Source of the DNA: Streptomyces sp. DSM 15324
GTDB lineage: Bacteria; Actinomycetota; Actinomycetes; Streptomycetales; Streptomycetaceae
Assembly: GCF_001514285.1 (NCBI RefSeq)
Contig: NZ_KQ949041.1
Span: 1 to 64,000 of the forward strand
Length of the DNA stretch: 64,000 bases
Direction of reading: 5' to 3'
The notes beneath the pieces are model-generated. The model searched no databases, was not told the origin of the DNA, and saw only the letters and a program-made list of their open reading frames with translations. Positions within the stretch are counted from its first letter, which is position 1. Every line of letters begins with the position of its first letter. Position numbers and translations under genes: made by a program. Shown here one piece after another: positions 8,799 through 18,285 of this stretch.

Positions 8799-9874
8799 CG
8801 AGCATGACCCAGCACGCCGAGCCGGCGGTGACCACACCGCCGGCCCCCGGCCCCAGGGACACCGACGGGCGCACCGCCGAACGGTCCATGATCGTAAGGC
8901 TGTTGGCCCGCCCCGACGTGGGCGTCTTCCTCGGTGCCGTGGCCGTCTACGTGTTCTTCCTGATCGCGGCGCCGCCGGTGCGCGACGCCGGCTCGATGGC
9001 GAACATCCTCTACCAGTCCTCCACCCTGGGCATCGTGACCGTCCCGGTGGCACTGCTGATGATCGGCGGCGAGTTCGACCTGTCGGCCGGCGTCGGGGTG
9101 ATCACCTCGGCGCTGACCGCGAGCATGACCGCCTACCAGCTGAGCATGAACGTCTGGGTCGGCGTCATCGCCGCCCTGATCGTGTCGCTGGCGATCGGCT
9201 TCTTCAACGGCTGGATGGTCGTCAAGACCGGACTGCCGAGCTTCCTGGTCACCCTGGGCAGCTTTCTGATCCTGCAAGGGGTCAACCTCGCGGTGACCAA
9301 GCTGGTCACCGGCAACGTCGCCACCGACGACATCAGCACCATGGACGGCTTCGACCAGGCCAAGAAGGTCTTCGCCTCCAGCTTCGACATCGGCGGCGTC
9401 CAGGTGAAGATCACCGTCTTCTGGTGGCTGCTGTTCGCGGCGATCGCCACCTGGGTGCTGCTGCGCACCAGGTACGGCAACTGGATCTTCGCGGTCGGCG
9501 GCAACAAGGAGTCGGCCCGCGCGGTCGGCGTTCCGGTCGCCTTCACGAAGATCTCGCTGTTCATGCTGGTCGGCGTCGGCGCCTGGTTCGTCGGCATGCA
9601 CCAACTGTTCTCGTTCAACACCGTGCAGTCCGGCGAGGGCGTCGGCATCGAGCTGATCTACATCTCCGGCGCGGTGATCGGCGGCTGCCTGCTGACCGGC
9701 GGCTACGGCTCGGCGATCGGCCCGGTCTTCGGCGCGTTCATGTTCGGCATGGTGCAGCAGGGCATCGTCTACGCCGGCTGGAACCCCGACTGGTTCAAGG
9801 CCTTCCTCGGCGTGATGCTCCTTGGCGCCGTCCTGATCAATCTGTGGGTCCAGCGCACAGCGACCCGGAGGTGA
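8795..9874 (+). CDS. Sugar ABC transporter permease (CUT2, RbsC-like)
   Basis: 359 residues with about eight to ten membrane segments and the family motifs GGEFDLSAGVGV (near residue 88) and a VGGNKESARAVGVPV loop (near residue 233) that contacts the ATPase. The GTG at 8795 overlaps the binding-protein stop (GTGA), so it is translationally coupled. An ATG three codons later is an alternative start. It forms the membrane channel for the substrate delivered by the upstream lipoprotein. Confidence 0.92.
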   Translation: MTSMTQHAEPAVTTPPAPGPRDTDGRTAERSMIVRLLARPDVGVFLGAVAVYVFFLIAAPPVRDAGSMANILYQSSTLGIVTVPVALLMIGGEFDLSAGVGVITSALTASMTAYQLSMNVWVGVIAALIVSLAIGFFNGWMVVKTGLPSFLVTLGSFLILQGVNLAVTKLVTGNVATDDISTMDGFDQAKKVFASSFDIGGVQVKITVFWWLLFAAIATWVLLRTRYGNWIFAVGGNKESARAVGVPVAFTKISLFMLVGVGAWFVGMHQLFSFNTVQSGEGVGIELIYISGAVIGGCLLTGGYGSAIGPVFGAFMFGMVQQGIVYAGWNPDWFKAFLGVMLLGAVLINLWVQRTATRR

Positions 9875-9879
9875 CCCGA

Positions 9880-10791
9880 ATGACAACCAACGAAACCGGC
9901 ACCCACGGCGCTGTCCTCGCGGACAGGGCCCCCGAGAAGGACTCCCCGGTCGTCGAACTGCGCAACGCGGGCAAGGCGTACGGCAACATCCGTGCCCTGC
10001 ACGGCGTGAGCCTGACGATGCATCCCGGCCAGGTCACCTGCGTGCTCGGCGACAACGGCGCCGGCAAGTCCACCCTCATCAAGATCATCTCCGGGCTGCA
10101 CCAGCACACCGAGGGCGAGTTCCTCGTCGACGGCGAACCGGTGCGCTTCTCCACCCCGCGCGAGGCGTTGGACAAGGGCATCGCGACCGTCTACCAGGAC
10201 CTCGCCGTGGTCCCGCTGATGCCGGTGTGGCGCAACTTCTTCCTGGGCTCCGAGATGACCAAGGGCCCCTGGCCGTTGCGCCGCCTGGACATCGAGAGGA
10301 TGAAGAAGACCGCCGACCACGAGCTGCGCGAGATGGGCATCGTCCTCGACGACCTCGAACAGCCCATCGGCACCCTGTCCGGCGGTCAGCGCCAGTGCGT
10401 CGCGATCGCCCGCGCCGTCTACTTCGGCGCCCGTGTCCTCATCCTGGACGAGCCCACCGCCGCCCTCGGCGTCAAGCAGTCCGGCGTGGTCCTCAAGTAC
10501 GTGGCCGCCGCCCGCGACCGCGGCCTCGGGGTCATCTTCATCACCCACAACCCGCACCACGCCTACATGGTCGGCGACCACTTCAGCGTGCTGCGCCTGG
10601 GCACCATGGAACTCTCCGCCGAGCGCAGCCAGATCACGCTCGACGAACTCACCAACCACATGGCCGGCGGTGCCGAACTCGCAGCTCTCAAGCACGAGTT
10701 GTCCCAGGTCCGCGGTGTCGACGTCGAGGAACTCCCCGAAGAGGCCGACCTCACCGCACCCGTAGCAGTCACCAAGGAAGCCGCCTCCTGA
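9880..10791 (+). CDS. Sugar ABC transporter ATP-binding protein, single-domain
   Basis: 303 residues. Walker A GDNGAGKST is at 57-65, signature LSGGQRQ at 166-172 and Walker B LILDEPT at 187-193. The ATG at 9880 lies 5 bp after the permease stop, with CGGAGG upstream. Classical CUT2 ATPases such as RbsA have two fused ABC domains. This protein has one, as in several actinobacterial systems, so it presumably works as a homodimer. The C-terminal tail after residue 265 is acidic and poorly conserved. Confidence 0.92.
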   Translation: MTTNETGTHGAVLADRAPEKDSPVVELRNAGKAYGNIRALHGVSLTMHPGQVTCVLGDNGAGKSTLIKIISGLHQHTEGEFLVDGEPVRFSTPREALDKGIATVYQDLAVVPLMPVWRNFFLGSEMTKGPWPLRRLDIERMKKTADHELREMGIVLDDLEQPIGTLSGGQRQCVAIARAVYFGARVLILDEPTAALGVKQSGVVLKYVAAARDRGLGVIFITHNPHHAYMVGDHFSVLRLGTMELSAERSQITLDELTNHMAGGAELAALKHELSQVRGVDVEELPEEADLTAPVAVTKEAAS

Positions 10792-10907
10792 TAACCGTGG
10801 CGGCCGGCCCCGCCCACACGTCTCCGCCACCGACGGGCGCAACCAATTGAGACGCCAAGTCCACCTCTCCACCCCCGGAGTCTCCGGAGCGAAGGGAAAT
10901 CAGTGTC

Positions 10908-11885
10908 ATGCCGTTCGAAGTGCTGACCATTGGCCGCGTGGGAGTGGATGTTTATCCACTTCAGACCGGCGTGGGGCTGGCGGAGGTCACCTCGTTCGGC
11001 AAGTATCTCGGGGGTAGCCCGACCAACGTGGCGGTGGCCGCGACCCGGTACGGGCACTCCTCGGCTGTGATCACAAAGACGGGCAGGGACCCGTTCGGGG
11101 ACTTCGTCCGGCAGGCACTGGAGAGCTACGGCGTCGACAGCCGGTTCGTCGGTACGTCGGACATCGCACCGACGCCGGTGACCTTCTGCGAGATCTTCCC
11201 ACCGGATGACTTCCCGCTGTACTTCTACCGGCTCCCAAAGGCCCCCGACCTGGACATCACCGCTGGTGAGCTGGACCTGGGGGCAGTACGGGACGCGGCG
11301 GTCCTCTGGGTGACAGGTACCGGGCTCAGCGAGGAGCCGAGCCGCTCGGCCACGCTGGCCGCTCTCGCTCACCGGGCCAAGGCGGGGACGACGGTCTTCG
11401 ACCTGGACTGGCGGCCGATGTTCTGGGCTGACCCGGACCAGGCGCGCGGGTTCTACGAGCAGGCCCTGCGGCACACGACGGTTGCTGTGGGCAATCTTGA
11501 CGAGTGCGAGGTGGCTACCGGCGAGCGTGAGCCGTATGCGGCGGCGAAGGCGCTACTGGCCGCCGGAGTGGACCTGGCCATAGTCAAGCAGGGCCCCAAG
11601 GGAGTCCTGGCCATGGACCGGGACGGTTCTACCGCCGAGATCCCGCCGGTTCCGGTGGAGGTCGTCAACGGGCTCGGCGCCGGAGACGCCTTCGGCGGCG
11701 CGTTGTGCCACGGCCTGCTGTCGGGCTGGGACACCCGCCGCACCGTGATCTTCGCCAACGCCGCCGGCGCCATTGTCGCGAGCCGACTTTCCTGCTCCGA
11801 CGCGATGCCGACCGAGGCCGAGGTCGACGCCAAGCTCGGCGAGGCGGCCGGAACATCCACCAACGACTCCCAGCAAGAGGTGTGA
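10908..11885 (+). CDS. iolC: 5-dehydro-2-deoxygluconokinase (IolC)
   Basis: A 325-residue PfkB-family kinase that phosphorylates 5-dehydro-2-deoxy-D-gluconate in inositol catabolism. The N-terminal PfkB motif GGSPTNVAVAATRYG is near residues 35-49. The C-terminal signature NGLGAGDAFGGAL is near 254-266 and contains the catalytic Asp of GAGD. The ATG follows GAAGGGAAA. It starts a tight run of catabolic genes 116 bp after the transporter. No separate operator copy is visible in that gap, so read-through from 7569 is likely. Confidence 0.93.
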   Translation: MPFEVLTIGRVGVDVYPLQTGVGLAEVTSFGKYLGGSPTNVAVAATRYGHSSAVITKTGRDPFGDFVRQALESYGVDSRFVGTSDIAPTPVTFCEIFPPDDFPLYFYRLPKAPDLDITAGELDLGAVRDAAVLWVTGTGLSEEPSRSATLAALAHRAKAGTTVFDLDWRPMFWADPDQARGFYEQALRHTTVAVGNLDECEVATGEREPYAAAKALLAAGVDLAIVKQGPKGVLAMDRDGSTAEIPPVPVEVVNGLGAGDAFGGALCHGLLSGWDTRRTVIFANAAGAIVASRLSCSDAMPTEAEVDAKLGEAAGTSTNDSQQEV

Positions 11886-11889
11886 CGAC

Positions 11890-12762
11890 GTGCTGTCCGA
11901 GAATGTGAGCCGGATCGTGAACGCCCGGGTGGGCGACCCCGGCGCCGTCGCGGCCGCCGCTGCGCGCCGGGTGAAGGCTCCCTCCCTGCTCGGCGAGCAC
12001 GGCAAGGCGATGATCATCGCCGCCGACCATCCGGCCCGGGGCGCGAACGGTGTCGGCTCCGACCCGACCGCCATGGCCGACCGCTTCGAGCTCCTCGACC
12101 GGCTGTGCACCGCCCTGGAACGCCCGGGGGTGACGGGGGTGTTGGCCACCGCCGACATTCTCGAGGACCTCCTGCTGCTCGGCGTCCTCGACGGCAAGAG
12201 CGTCTTCGGTTCCATGAACCGGGCCGGGCTCGCCGGGTCGGTGTTCGAGATCGACGACCGGTTCACCGGCTACGACGCCGAGACCATCGCCGCGATGGGC
12301 TTCGACGGCGGCAAGATGCTCACCCGCATCGCGCTGGGCGACCCCGCCACACCGGCCGCCCTGGAGAACAGTGCCCGAGCGATCGACGAGCTCAATGACC
12401 GTCAGCTCATCGCGATGGTCGAGCCGTTCCTGTCCGCCTGGCAGGACGGGAAGATCCGCAACGATCTGTCCACCGATGCCGTCGTCAAGTCGGTCACCAT
12501 CGCCTCGGGGCTCGGCCGGCGTACCGCCTACACCTGGCTCAAGCTTCCGGTGGTGGAGGACATGGAACGGGTGCTGGCCTCTTCCACCCTCCCGGCGCTG
12601 CTGCTGGGCGGCGAGGTCAAGGACGCGGACGCGGCCTTCGCCTCATGGGGCAAGGCGCTCAAGCAGCCGACCGCGCAGGGGCTCGTCGTGGGCCGGTCTC
12701 TGCTCTACCCCTCGAACGGTGACGTCGCCGGTGCGGTGGACAAGGCGGTGAGCCTGCTGTGA
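11890..12762 (+). CDS. Cgl0159-family (beta/alpha)8 aldolase-like protein
   Basis: A 290-residue TIM-barrel protein with the family segment AADHPARGANGVGSDP near residue 45 and lysine-bearing late strands (AYTWLKLPVVEDM, LLLGGEVKDAD). It resembles class I DeoC/FbaB aldolases. The GTG at 11890 lies 5 bp after the iolC stop, with AAGAGG upstream, and its stop overlaps iolB. In inositol clusters this family most plausibly cleaves 2-deoxy-5-keto-gluconate 6-phosphate, the IolJ step. No class II IolJ is present here, which supports that role by inference. Confidence 0.88.
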   Translation: MLSENVSRIVNARVGDPGAVAAAAARRVKAPSLLGEHGKAMIIAADHPARGANGVGSDPTAMADRFELLDRLCTALERPGVTGVLATADILEDLLLLGVLDGKSVFGSMNRAGLAGSVFEIDDRFTGYDAETIAAMGFDGGKMLTRIALGDPATPAALENSARAIDELNDRQLIAMVEPFLSAWQDGKIRNDLSTDAVVKSVTIASGLGRRTAYTWLKLPVVEDMERVLASSTLPALLLGGEVKDADAAFASWGKALKQPTAQGLVVGRSLLYPSNGDVAGAVDKAVSLL

Positions 12763-13631
12763 GCAAGTACCACCTGCCGTCGGGGACTTCTTCCGATGGC
12801 CCCTATGACCTCCTGGTCACGCCGGAGTCGGCGGGCTGGGGATACTCCGGCCTGAGGATCCTGACCCTCAAGCCGGGCGAGGCACACGCCCTGTCCACCG
12901 CCGACTCCGAGTTCCTGGTCCTGCCGCTGACGGGCTCCCGCACCGTCACCACGGACGGCAGCGTCTTCGAACTCACCGGCCGGACAGGCGTGTTCGCCTC
13001 GGTCACCGACTTCGCCTACCTCCCCCGCGAGTCGGAGGCCCTGATCAGCAGTGCGGCCGGCGGACGGTTCGCACTGCCCAGCGCCCGTACCGGGCGGAGC
13101 TCACTCTCCGCCCGGTACGGGGCCAAGGAGAACGTCCCCGTCGAGCTGCGCGGGGCCGGGGCCTGCTCACGGCAGGTGAACAACTACTGCCTGCCCGGCA
13201 CCTTCGACACCGAGCAGCTGCTGGTCTGCGAGGTCCTCACACCCGGCGGCAACTGGTCGTCGTATCCGCCGCACAAGCACGACCAGGCCCGGCCCGGCCA
13301 GGAGTCGGAGCTGGAGGAGATCTATTACTTCGAGGTCTCCGGCGGCGAGAACGGCTTCGGCTACCAGCGGGTCTACGGCACCGAAGCACGGCCGATCGAC
13401 GTGCTGGCCGAGATCCGCTCCGGCGACACGGTGCTGATCCCGCACGGCTGGCACGGCCCGTCGATCGCGGCGCCCGGCTGCGACCTGTACTACCTCAACG
13501 TCATGGCGGGTCCCGGTCAGGACCGTGCCTGGCTCATCTGCGACGACCCCGCCCACGGCTGGGTCCGCACCACCTGGGACGCCCAGGACGTCGACGACCG
13601 GCTGCCGTTCGGCGCCGAGGAGAACCACTGA
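12759..13631 (+). CDS. iolB: 5-deoxy-glucuronate isomerase (IolB)
   Basis: A 290-residue bicupin that converts 5-deoxy-D-glucuronate to 5-dehydro-2-deoxygluconate. The metal-binding cupin motif with PPHKHDQ is near residues 169-175, followed by ELEEIYYFEV and IPHGWHGPS, which supply further His and Glu ligands. The GTG overlaps the upstream stop (GTGA) and the TGA overlaps the iolD ATG, so three genes are translationally coupled. Confidence 0.94.
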   Translation: MSKYHLPSGTSSDGPYDLLVTPESAGWGYSGLRILTLKPGEAHALSTADSEFLVLPLTGSRTVTTDGSVFELTGRTGVFASVTDFAYLPRESEALISSAAGGRFALPSARTGRSSLSARYGAKENVPVELRGAGACSRQVNNYCLPGTFDTEQLLVCEVLTPGGNWSSYPPHKHDQARPGQESELEEIYYFEVSGGENGFGYQRVYGTEARPIDVLAEIRSGDTVLIPHGWHGPSIAAPGCDLYYLNVMAGPGQDRAWLICDDPAHGWVRTTWDAQDVDDRLPFGAEENH

Positions 13632-15514
13632 TGAACACGATCAGACTGACCACCGCTCAGGCCCTGGTGCGCTTCCTGGCGAACCAGTACAGCGAGCGCG
13701 ACGGCCAGGAGCAGCGCCTCATCCCCGGGGTGTGGGGCATCTTCGGGCACGGCAACGTGGCCGGCATCGGCCAGGCGCTGCTGCAAGCGGCCACGACCGG
13801 CGAGGCCGACCTGCCCTACTACCTCGCCCGCAACGAGCAGGGCATGGTCCACGCCTCCGTCGCCTACGCGAAAATGCGCGACCGGCTGGCCACCTTCGCC
13901 TGCACCGCCTCGACCGGCCCCGGCTCCACCAACATGATCACCGGTGCGGCACTGGCCACCACCAACCGGCTCCCGGTCCTGCTGCTGCCGTCCGACATGT
14001 TCGCCACCCGCGCCGCCGACCCGGTGCTGCAACAGCTGGAGGACACCCGCGGCGGCGACGTCACCGTCAACGACGCCTTCCGCGCCGTATCCAAGTACTT
14101 CGACCGCATCTCACGCCCCGAGCAGCTCATCCCGGCCGCCCTCGCGGCCATGCGGGTGCTGACCGACCCGGTCGAGACAGGTGCCGTCACCCTCGCGTTG
14201 CCGCAGGACGTGCAGGCCGAGGCGTACGACTGGCCGGTGTCGTTCTTCCGGCGGCGGGTGTGGCACGTGGGCCGCCCGGTGCCGGAGGCGGCCGCCGTCG
14301 AGCGGGCCGCCCGTCTGCTGCGCAATGCCCGCAAGCCGCTGATCGTGGCGGGCGGCGGTGTCGTGTACTCCGGTGCGGAGACCGTGCTGCGCGCGTTTGC
14401 CGAAGCCACCGGGATCCCGGTCGCCGATACCCACGCCGGCAAGGGCGCCGTCCCCTGGGACCACCCGTACGCGGTCGGCGGCATCGGATCGACGGGGTCC
14501 TACGCGGCGAACGAGCTGGCGCGTGAGGCTGACGTCGTCGTGGGTGTCGGCACGCGGTACTCGGACTTCACCACCGCCAGCCACACCGGCTTCGGCAATC
14601 CGGACGTCGCCTTCGTCAACCTCAACGTGGCCCGCCTGGACGCCGTCAAGCACTCGGCGGAGCCGTTGGTCGCCGACGCCCGGCTCGGCATCCAGGCCCT
14701 CGCCGGAGCGCTGGACGGCTGGGAGGTCGAGGAGACCTACCGCCGTCACATCCGCCGGCTGATCGCCCGGACGCGGCAGATCGAGGACGAGTGCTTTGCT
14801 CCCGAGCGGAACACCGGTGATCTGCCCGCCCAGACGCAGATCCTCGGCGCCCTGAACGAGGTCCTCGGCGACCGTGACGTGGTCATCAACGCTGCCGGCT
14901 CCATGCCCGGCGACCTGCAGCAGCTGTGGCGCGCCAGAGACCCGAAGGCCTACCACGTCGAATACGCCTATTCCTGCATGGGATATGAGGTCGCCGCCGG
15001 TGCCGGTGCCAAGATGGCCGACCCGACCCGCGAGGTCGTCGTGCTGGTCGGCGACGGCTCGTACCTGATGATGGCCCAGGAGATCGTCACCATGGTCTCC
15101 GAGGGACTGAAGGTCATCATCGTGCTTGTCCAGAACCACGGCTTCGCGTCGATCGGTTCGCTGTCCGAGTCACTCGGCAGCCAGCGCTTCGGCACCAAGT
15201 ACCGCTTCCGCGACGGCGATTCGGGCCTACTCGATGGCGACGTCCTCCCGGTCGACCTCGCCGCCAACGCCTCCTCCCTCGGCGCGGACGTCCTGCACGC
15301 CACGTCGGTGGAGGAGTTCCGGGCGGCGATGGAGAAGGCCAAGGCCGCCACCCGCACGACCGTCGTCCACGTCGAGACCGACCCCTACGGCCCCAACCCG
15401 CCTGGCCACGGCTGGTGGGACGTCCCCGTCAGCCAGACCTCCGCCCTCGACACCACGCGCTCCGCTTACGAGACGTACGCCGCTCAGAAGCAGAACCAGC
15501 GCCACTACCTGTAG
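13631..15514 (+). CDS. iolD: 3D-(3,5/4)-trihydroxycyclohexane-1,2-dione acylhydrolase (IolD)
   Basis: A 627-residue thiamine-diphosphate enzyme that opens the inositol ring derivative. The N-terminal domain has GIFGHGNVAGIGQ and the catalytic-type ARNEQGMVHAS. The central domain has GGGVVYSGAE. The C-terminal ThDP motif VGDGSYLMM...NHGFASI is near residues 472-505. The length is typical of IolD. It is coupled to iolB by a TGATG overlap. Confidence 0.95.
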   Translation: MNTIRLTTAQALVRFLANQYSERDGQEQRLIPGVWGIFGHGNVAGIGQALLQAATTGEADLPYYLARNEQGMVHASVAYAKMRDRLATFACTASTGPGSTNMITGAALATTNRLPVLLLPSDMFATRAADPVLQQLEDTRGGDVTVNDAFRAVSKYFDRISRPEQLIPAALAAMRVLTDPVETGAVTLALPQDVQAEAYDWPVSFFRRRVWHVGRPVPEAAAVERAARLLRNARKPLIVAGGGVVYSGAETVLRAFAEATGIPVADTHAGKGAVPWDHPYAVGGIGSTGSYAANELAREADVVVGVGTRYSDFTTASHTGFGNPDVAFVNLNVARLDAVKHSAEPLVADARLGIQALAGALDGWEVEETYRRHIRRLIARTRQIEDECFAPERNTGDLPAQTQILGALNEVLGDRDVVINAAGSMPGDLQQLWRARDPKAYHVEYAYSCMGYEVAAGAGAKMADPTREVVVLVGDGSYLMMAQEIVTMVSEGLKVIIVLVQNHGFASIGSLSESLGSQRFGTKYRFRDGDSGLLDGDVLPVDLAANASSLGADVLHATSVEEFRAAMEKAKAATRTTVVHVETDPYGPNPPGHGWWDVPVSQTSALDTTRSAYETYAAQKQNQRHYL

Positions 15515-15543
15515 GTCCCGTCCCCGCAAAGGAAACCCGCACC

Positions 15544-17046
15544 GTGACCACCATCCAGCACTGGATCAACGGCGCTCCCGTCCAGGGCACCGCCACCGCC
15601 ACCCAGCCGGTCTTCAATCCGGCCACCGGCGCCGAGCAGGCCCAGGTCGTCCTCGGCGGCGCGGCCGACGTGGACGCCGCCGTCCAGGCTGCCTCTGCCG
15701 CCTTCGAGACCTGGTCGGAATCGTCGCTCACCCAGCGCACGCAGGTGATGTTCGCCTTCCGCCAGCTGCTCCTCGAGCACGAGGAGGAGCTGGGCAGGAT
15801 CATCTCCGCCGAGCACGGCAAGACCGTCGACGACGCCCGCGGCGAGATCACCCGGGGCCGCGAGGTCGTCGAGTTCGCCTGCGGCCTCGGTGACGTGCTG
15901 AAGGGCTCCTTCTCCGACCAGGTCTCGCGTGGCGTGGATGTGCACAACTTCCGCCAGCCCCTCGGCGTCGTCGCCGGCATCACCCCGTTCAACTTCCCCG
16001 CGATGGTGCCGCTGTGGATGCACCCCATGGCCATCGCCACCGGCAACACCTTCATCCTGAAGCCCAGTGAGCGCGACCCGTCGGCCGCGAACTTCGTCGC
16101 CGATCTGTACAAGAAGGCCGGACTGCCCGACGGTGTCTTCAACGTGGTGCACGGTGGCAAGGACGCGGTCGACGCGATCCTCACCCACCCCGGCATCGAG
16201 GCCGTCTCCTTCGTCGGGTCGACGCCGATCGCCAAGTACGTGCACGAACAGGCCACCGCGCGCGGCAAGCGCGTCCAGGCCCTCGGCGGCGCCAAGAACC
16301 ACGCCGTCGTCCTGCCCGACGCCGACCTCGAATTCGCCGCCAACCACATCACCGCCGGCGCCTACGGCTCCGCCGGCGAGCGCTGCATGGCCGTCTCCGT
16401 CGCCGTCGCCGTCGGCGACGCCGCCGACGGACTCGTGCAGGTGCTGGAGCGCAAGGCCCGCGAGGTGAAGGTCGGCCCCGGTGACCAGCCCGGCACCGAG
16501 ATGGGGCCGCTGGTCACCAAGGCCGCCCAGGAGCGCGTCGAGAGCTCGGTCGGCGTCGCCGCCACCCAGGGCGCCACCGTCGTCGTCGACGGCCGCGGTC
16601 TCAAGCTCGACGACCCCGCCTACGCCGAGGGCTTCTTCATCGGCCCCTCCCTCCTGGACCACGTCACCACCGACATGGCGGCGTACAAGGAGGAACTCTT
16701 CGGCCCGGTGCTGGCGATCCTCCGAGTCGAGACCCTGGACGAGGCGATCGACGTCATCAACACCAACCCCTACGGCAACGGCACCGCCCTGTTCACCGCC
16801 TCCGGTGAAGCCGCCCGCCGCTTCCAGCGCCACATCAAGGTCGGCATGATCGGCATCAACGTGCCGGTGCCCGTGCCGATGTCCTACTACTCCTTCGGCG
16901 GTTGGAAGGACTCCCTCATCGGCGACTCCCCCATCCACGGCCCCGAAGGCATCCGCTTCTACACCCGCCCCAAGGTCGTCACCACTCGCTGGCCCCAGCC
17001 CAAGCAGCAGGTCAGCGCGGGCTTCAACTTCCCCACCTCCAACTGA
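15544..17046 (+). CDS. iolA: CoA-acylating methylmalonate-semialdehyde dehydrogenase (IolA/MmsA)
   Basis: A 500-residue aldehyde dehydrogenase that converts malonic or methylmalonic semialdehyde to acetyl- or propionyl-CoA, the last step of the pathway. The family cysteine motif GSAGERCMA places the catalytic Cys at about 281. FVGSTPIAKYV (near 223) is the NAD site, and the C-terminus carries MSYYSFGGWKDSL. The GTG at 15544 follows AAAGGAAA. A longer upstream reading would overlap iolD and is not supported. Confidence 0.95.
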   Translation: MTTIQHWINGAPVQGTATATQPVFNPATGAEQAQVVLGGAADVDAAVQAASAAFETWSESSLTQRTQVMFAFRQLLLEHEEELGRIISAEHGKTVDDARGEITRGREVVEFACGLGDVLKGSFSDQVSRGVDVHNFRQPLGVVAGITPFNFPAMVPLWMHPMAIATGNTFILKPSERDPSAANFVADLYKKAGLPDGVFNVVHGGKDAVDAILTHPGIEAVSFVGSTPIAKYVHEQATARGKRVQALGGAKNHAVVLPDADLEFAANHITAGAYGSAGERCMAVSVAVAVGDAADGLVQVLERKAREVKVGPGDQPGTEMGPLVTKAAQERVESSVGVAATQGATVVVDGRGLKLDDPAYAEGFFIGPSLLDHVTTDMAAYKEELFGPVLAILRVETLDEAIDVINTNPYGNGTALFTASGEAARRFQRHIKVGMIGINVPVPVPMSYYSFGGWKDSLIGDSPIHGPEGIRFYTRPKVVTTRWPQPKQQVSAGFNFPTSN

Positions 17047-17076
17047 GTTTCCGTGCCGCACTCCGAAGGACACACC

Positions 17077-18060
17077 ATGGCAACGGCGCCACCTCCCTTC
17101 CGCACCACTGCGGGCAACCTCTGCCTGGGCTCGGCCCCCGACTCGTGGGGCGTCTGGTTCCCCGAGGACGAGCACCAGGTGCCGTACACCCGCTTCCTCG
17201 ACGAACTCGCCCAGGCCGGCTACGAGTGGCTGGAGCTCGGCCCCTACGGCTACCTCCCCACCGACCCGCAGCGCCTCAAGGACGAACTCGACGCCCGCGG
17301 CCTGCAGGTCTCCGGCGGCACCGTCTTCGGTGCGCTGCACCGCCCCGAGGCCTGGGACGACATGCTCGCCCACGTCCGGCAGATCGCCGGCCTGACCGCC
17401 GCCGCCGACGCCCACCACCTCGTCTTCATCCCGCCCATGTACCGGGACGAGAAGACGGGCGCGTTCACCGAGTCGCCCGAGCTGACCGCCGAACAGTGGG
17501 CGGGCTTCGGCAGGGCCGCCGACCGGCTCGGCAAGCTGCTGCTCGACGAGTACGACGTACGCCTCGTCATCCATCCGCACGCCGACAGCCACATCCAGAC
17601 CCAGCCCGAGATCGAACGGCTGCTGAACGAGTCCGACCCCCGCTACACCAACCTCTGCCTGGACACCGGCCACGTCGCCTACGGCGGCGGCGACAACCTC
17701 GACCTCATCCGCCGCTTCGGCGAACGCGTCGGCTACGTCCACATCAAGCAGATGGACCCCGCCGTCCTGGCCCAGGTCGCCGCCGAAAACCTCTCCTTCG
17801 GCGAGGCCGTCAAGCGCGGGGTGTGCGTCTCCCCGCCCGCCGGCGTGCCCAACCCCGCCGACATCGTCACCGCACTCGCCACCCTCGACGCCGAGCTGTT
17901 CGTCATCGTCGAACAAGACCTCTACCCCTGCGCACCCGAAGTACCGCTACCCATCGCCGTCAGCACGCGCGAGCACCTGGCCGGCTGCGGCCTGACCGGC
18001 ACCCGACGCCCGAGGCTGACGCTCCCTGCCGACGAGCAGCCGAGCAGAGCCCCCGAGTAA
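17077..18060 (+). CDS. iolE: Sugar phosphate isomerase/epimerase, probable 2-keto-myo-inositol dehydratase (IolE-like)
   Basis: A 327-residue xylose-isomerase-like TIM barrel. Segments include SAPDSWGVWFPEDEH near the N-terminus, LELGPYGYLP, and the probable metal ligands in HPHADSH, CLDTGHVAYGGGD, HIKQMD and VEQDLYP. The ATG at 17077 follows GAAGGA. An in-frame upstream ATG at 17053 lacks a ribosome site. It ends the main iol operon. IolE is favoured by operon position after iolD/iolA. IolH or another isomerase is possible. Confidence 0.72.
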   Translation: MATAPPPFRTTAGNLCLGSAPDSWGVWFPEDEHQVPYTRFLDELAQAGYEWLELGPYGYLPTDPQRLKDELDARGLQVSGGTVFGALHRPEAWDDMLAHVRQIAGLTAAADAHHLVFIPPMYRDEKTGAFTESPELTAEQWAGFGRAADRLGKLLLDEYDVRLVIHPHADSHIQTQPEIERLLNESDPRYTNLCLDTGHVAYGGGDNLDLIRRFGERVGYVHIKQMDPAVLAQVAAENLSFGEAVKRGVCVSPPAGVPNPADIVTALATLDAELFVIVEQDLYPCAPEVPLPIAVSTREHLAGCGLTGTRRPRLTLPADEQPSRAPE

Positions 18061-18236
18061 CCAAGCCACCGGCTCGCGCGGTGACCGGCGCATGGAGACC
18101 CCCGGCGCAGTTGACGCGCCGTGGCGGGCTTCTACGCGGTGCCGACGGCTCCCGCGCGAGATTGCTGGAACGTTACAGGCTTCATGGCCGCCGGACACTT
18201 GACAGCGGCTCATGGTGGCTGGCGTACTGGTCAGAG

Positions 18237-18252
18237 TATATAGAACGTTCTA
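18237..18252 (+). promoter_or_regulatory. LacI-type operator upstream of the Hyi-like gene
   Basis: TAGAACGTTCTA at 18241-18252 is a perfect 12-bp palindrome. It overlaps a TATATA box (18237-18242), about 45 bp before the start at 18286. It matches the sites at 7607-7631 and 20327-20338. A good -35-like TTGACA at 18199 is too far from TATATA to pair with it, so the promoter itself is not fully defined. Confidence 0.78.
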
Positions 18253-18285
18253 GTTCCCGGTCGTCCGGAGATGAGGAGAACCACG

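Noticed and set aside
15505..17916. 803-codon open frame on the minus strand
   Set aside because: It is antisense to iolA and the IolE-like gene, is made of low-complexity Gly/Val/Asp repeats, has no domain, and arises from codon bias in GC-rich genes.
18199..18204. Perfect TTGACA as the -35 box of the Hyi-like promoter
   Set aside because: The TATATA box at 18237 is 32 bp away, too far to pair, and no good -10 box lies 16-18 bp downstream of it.
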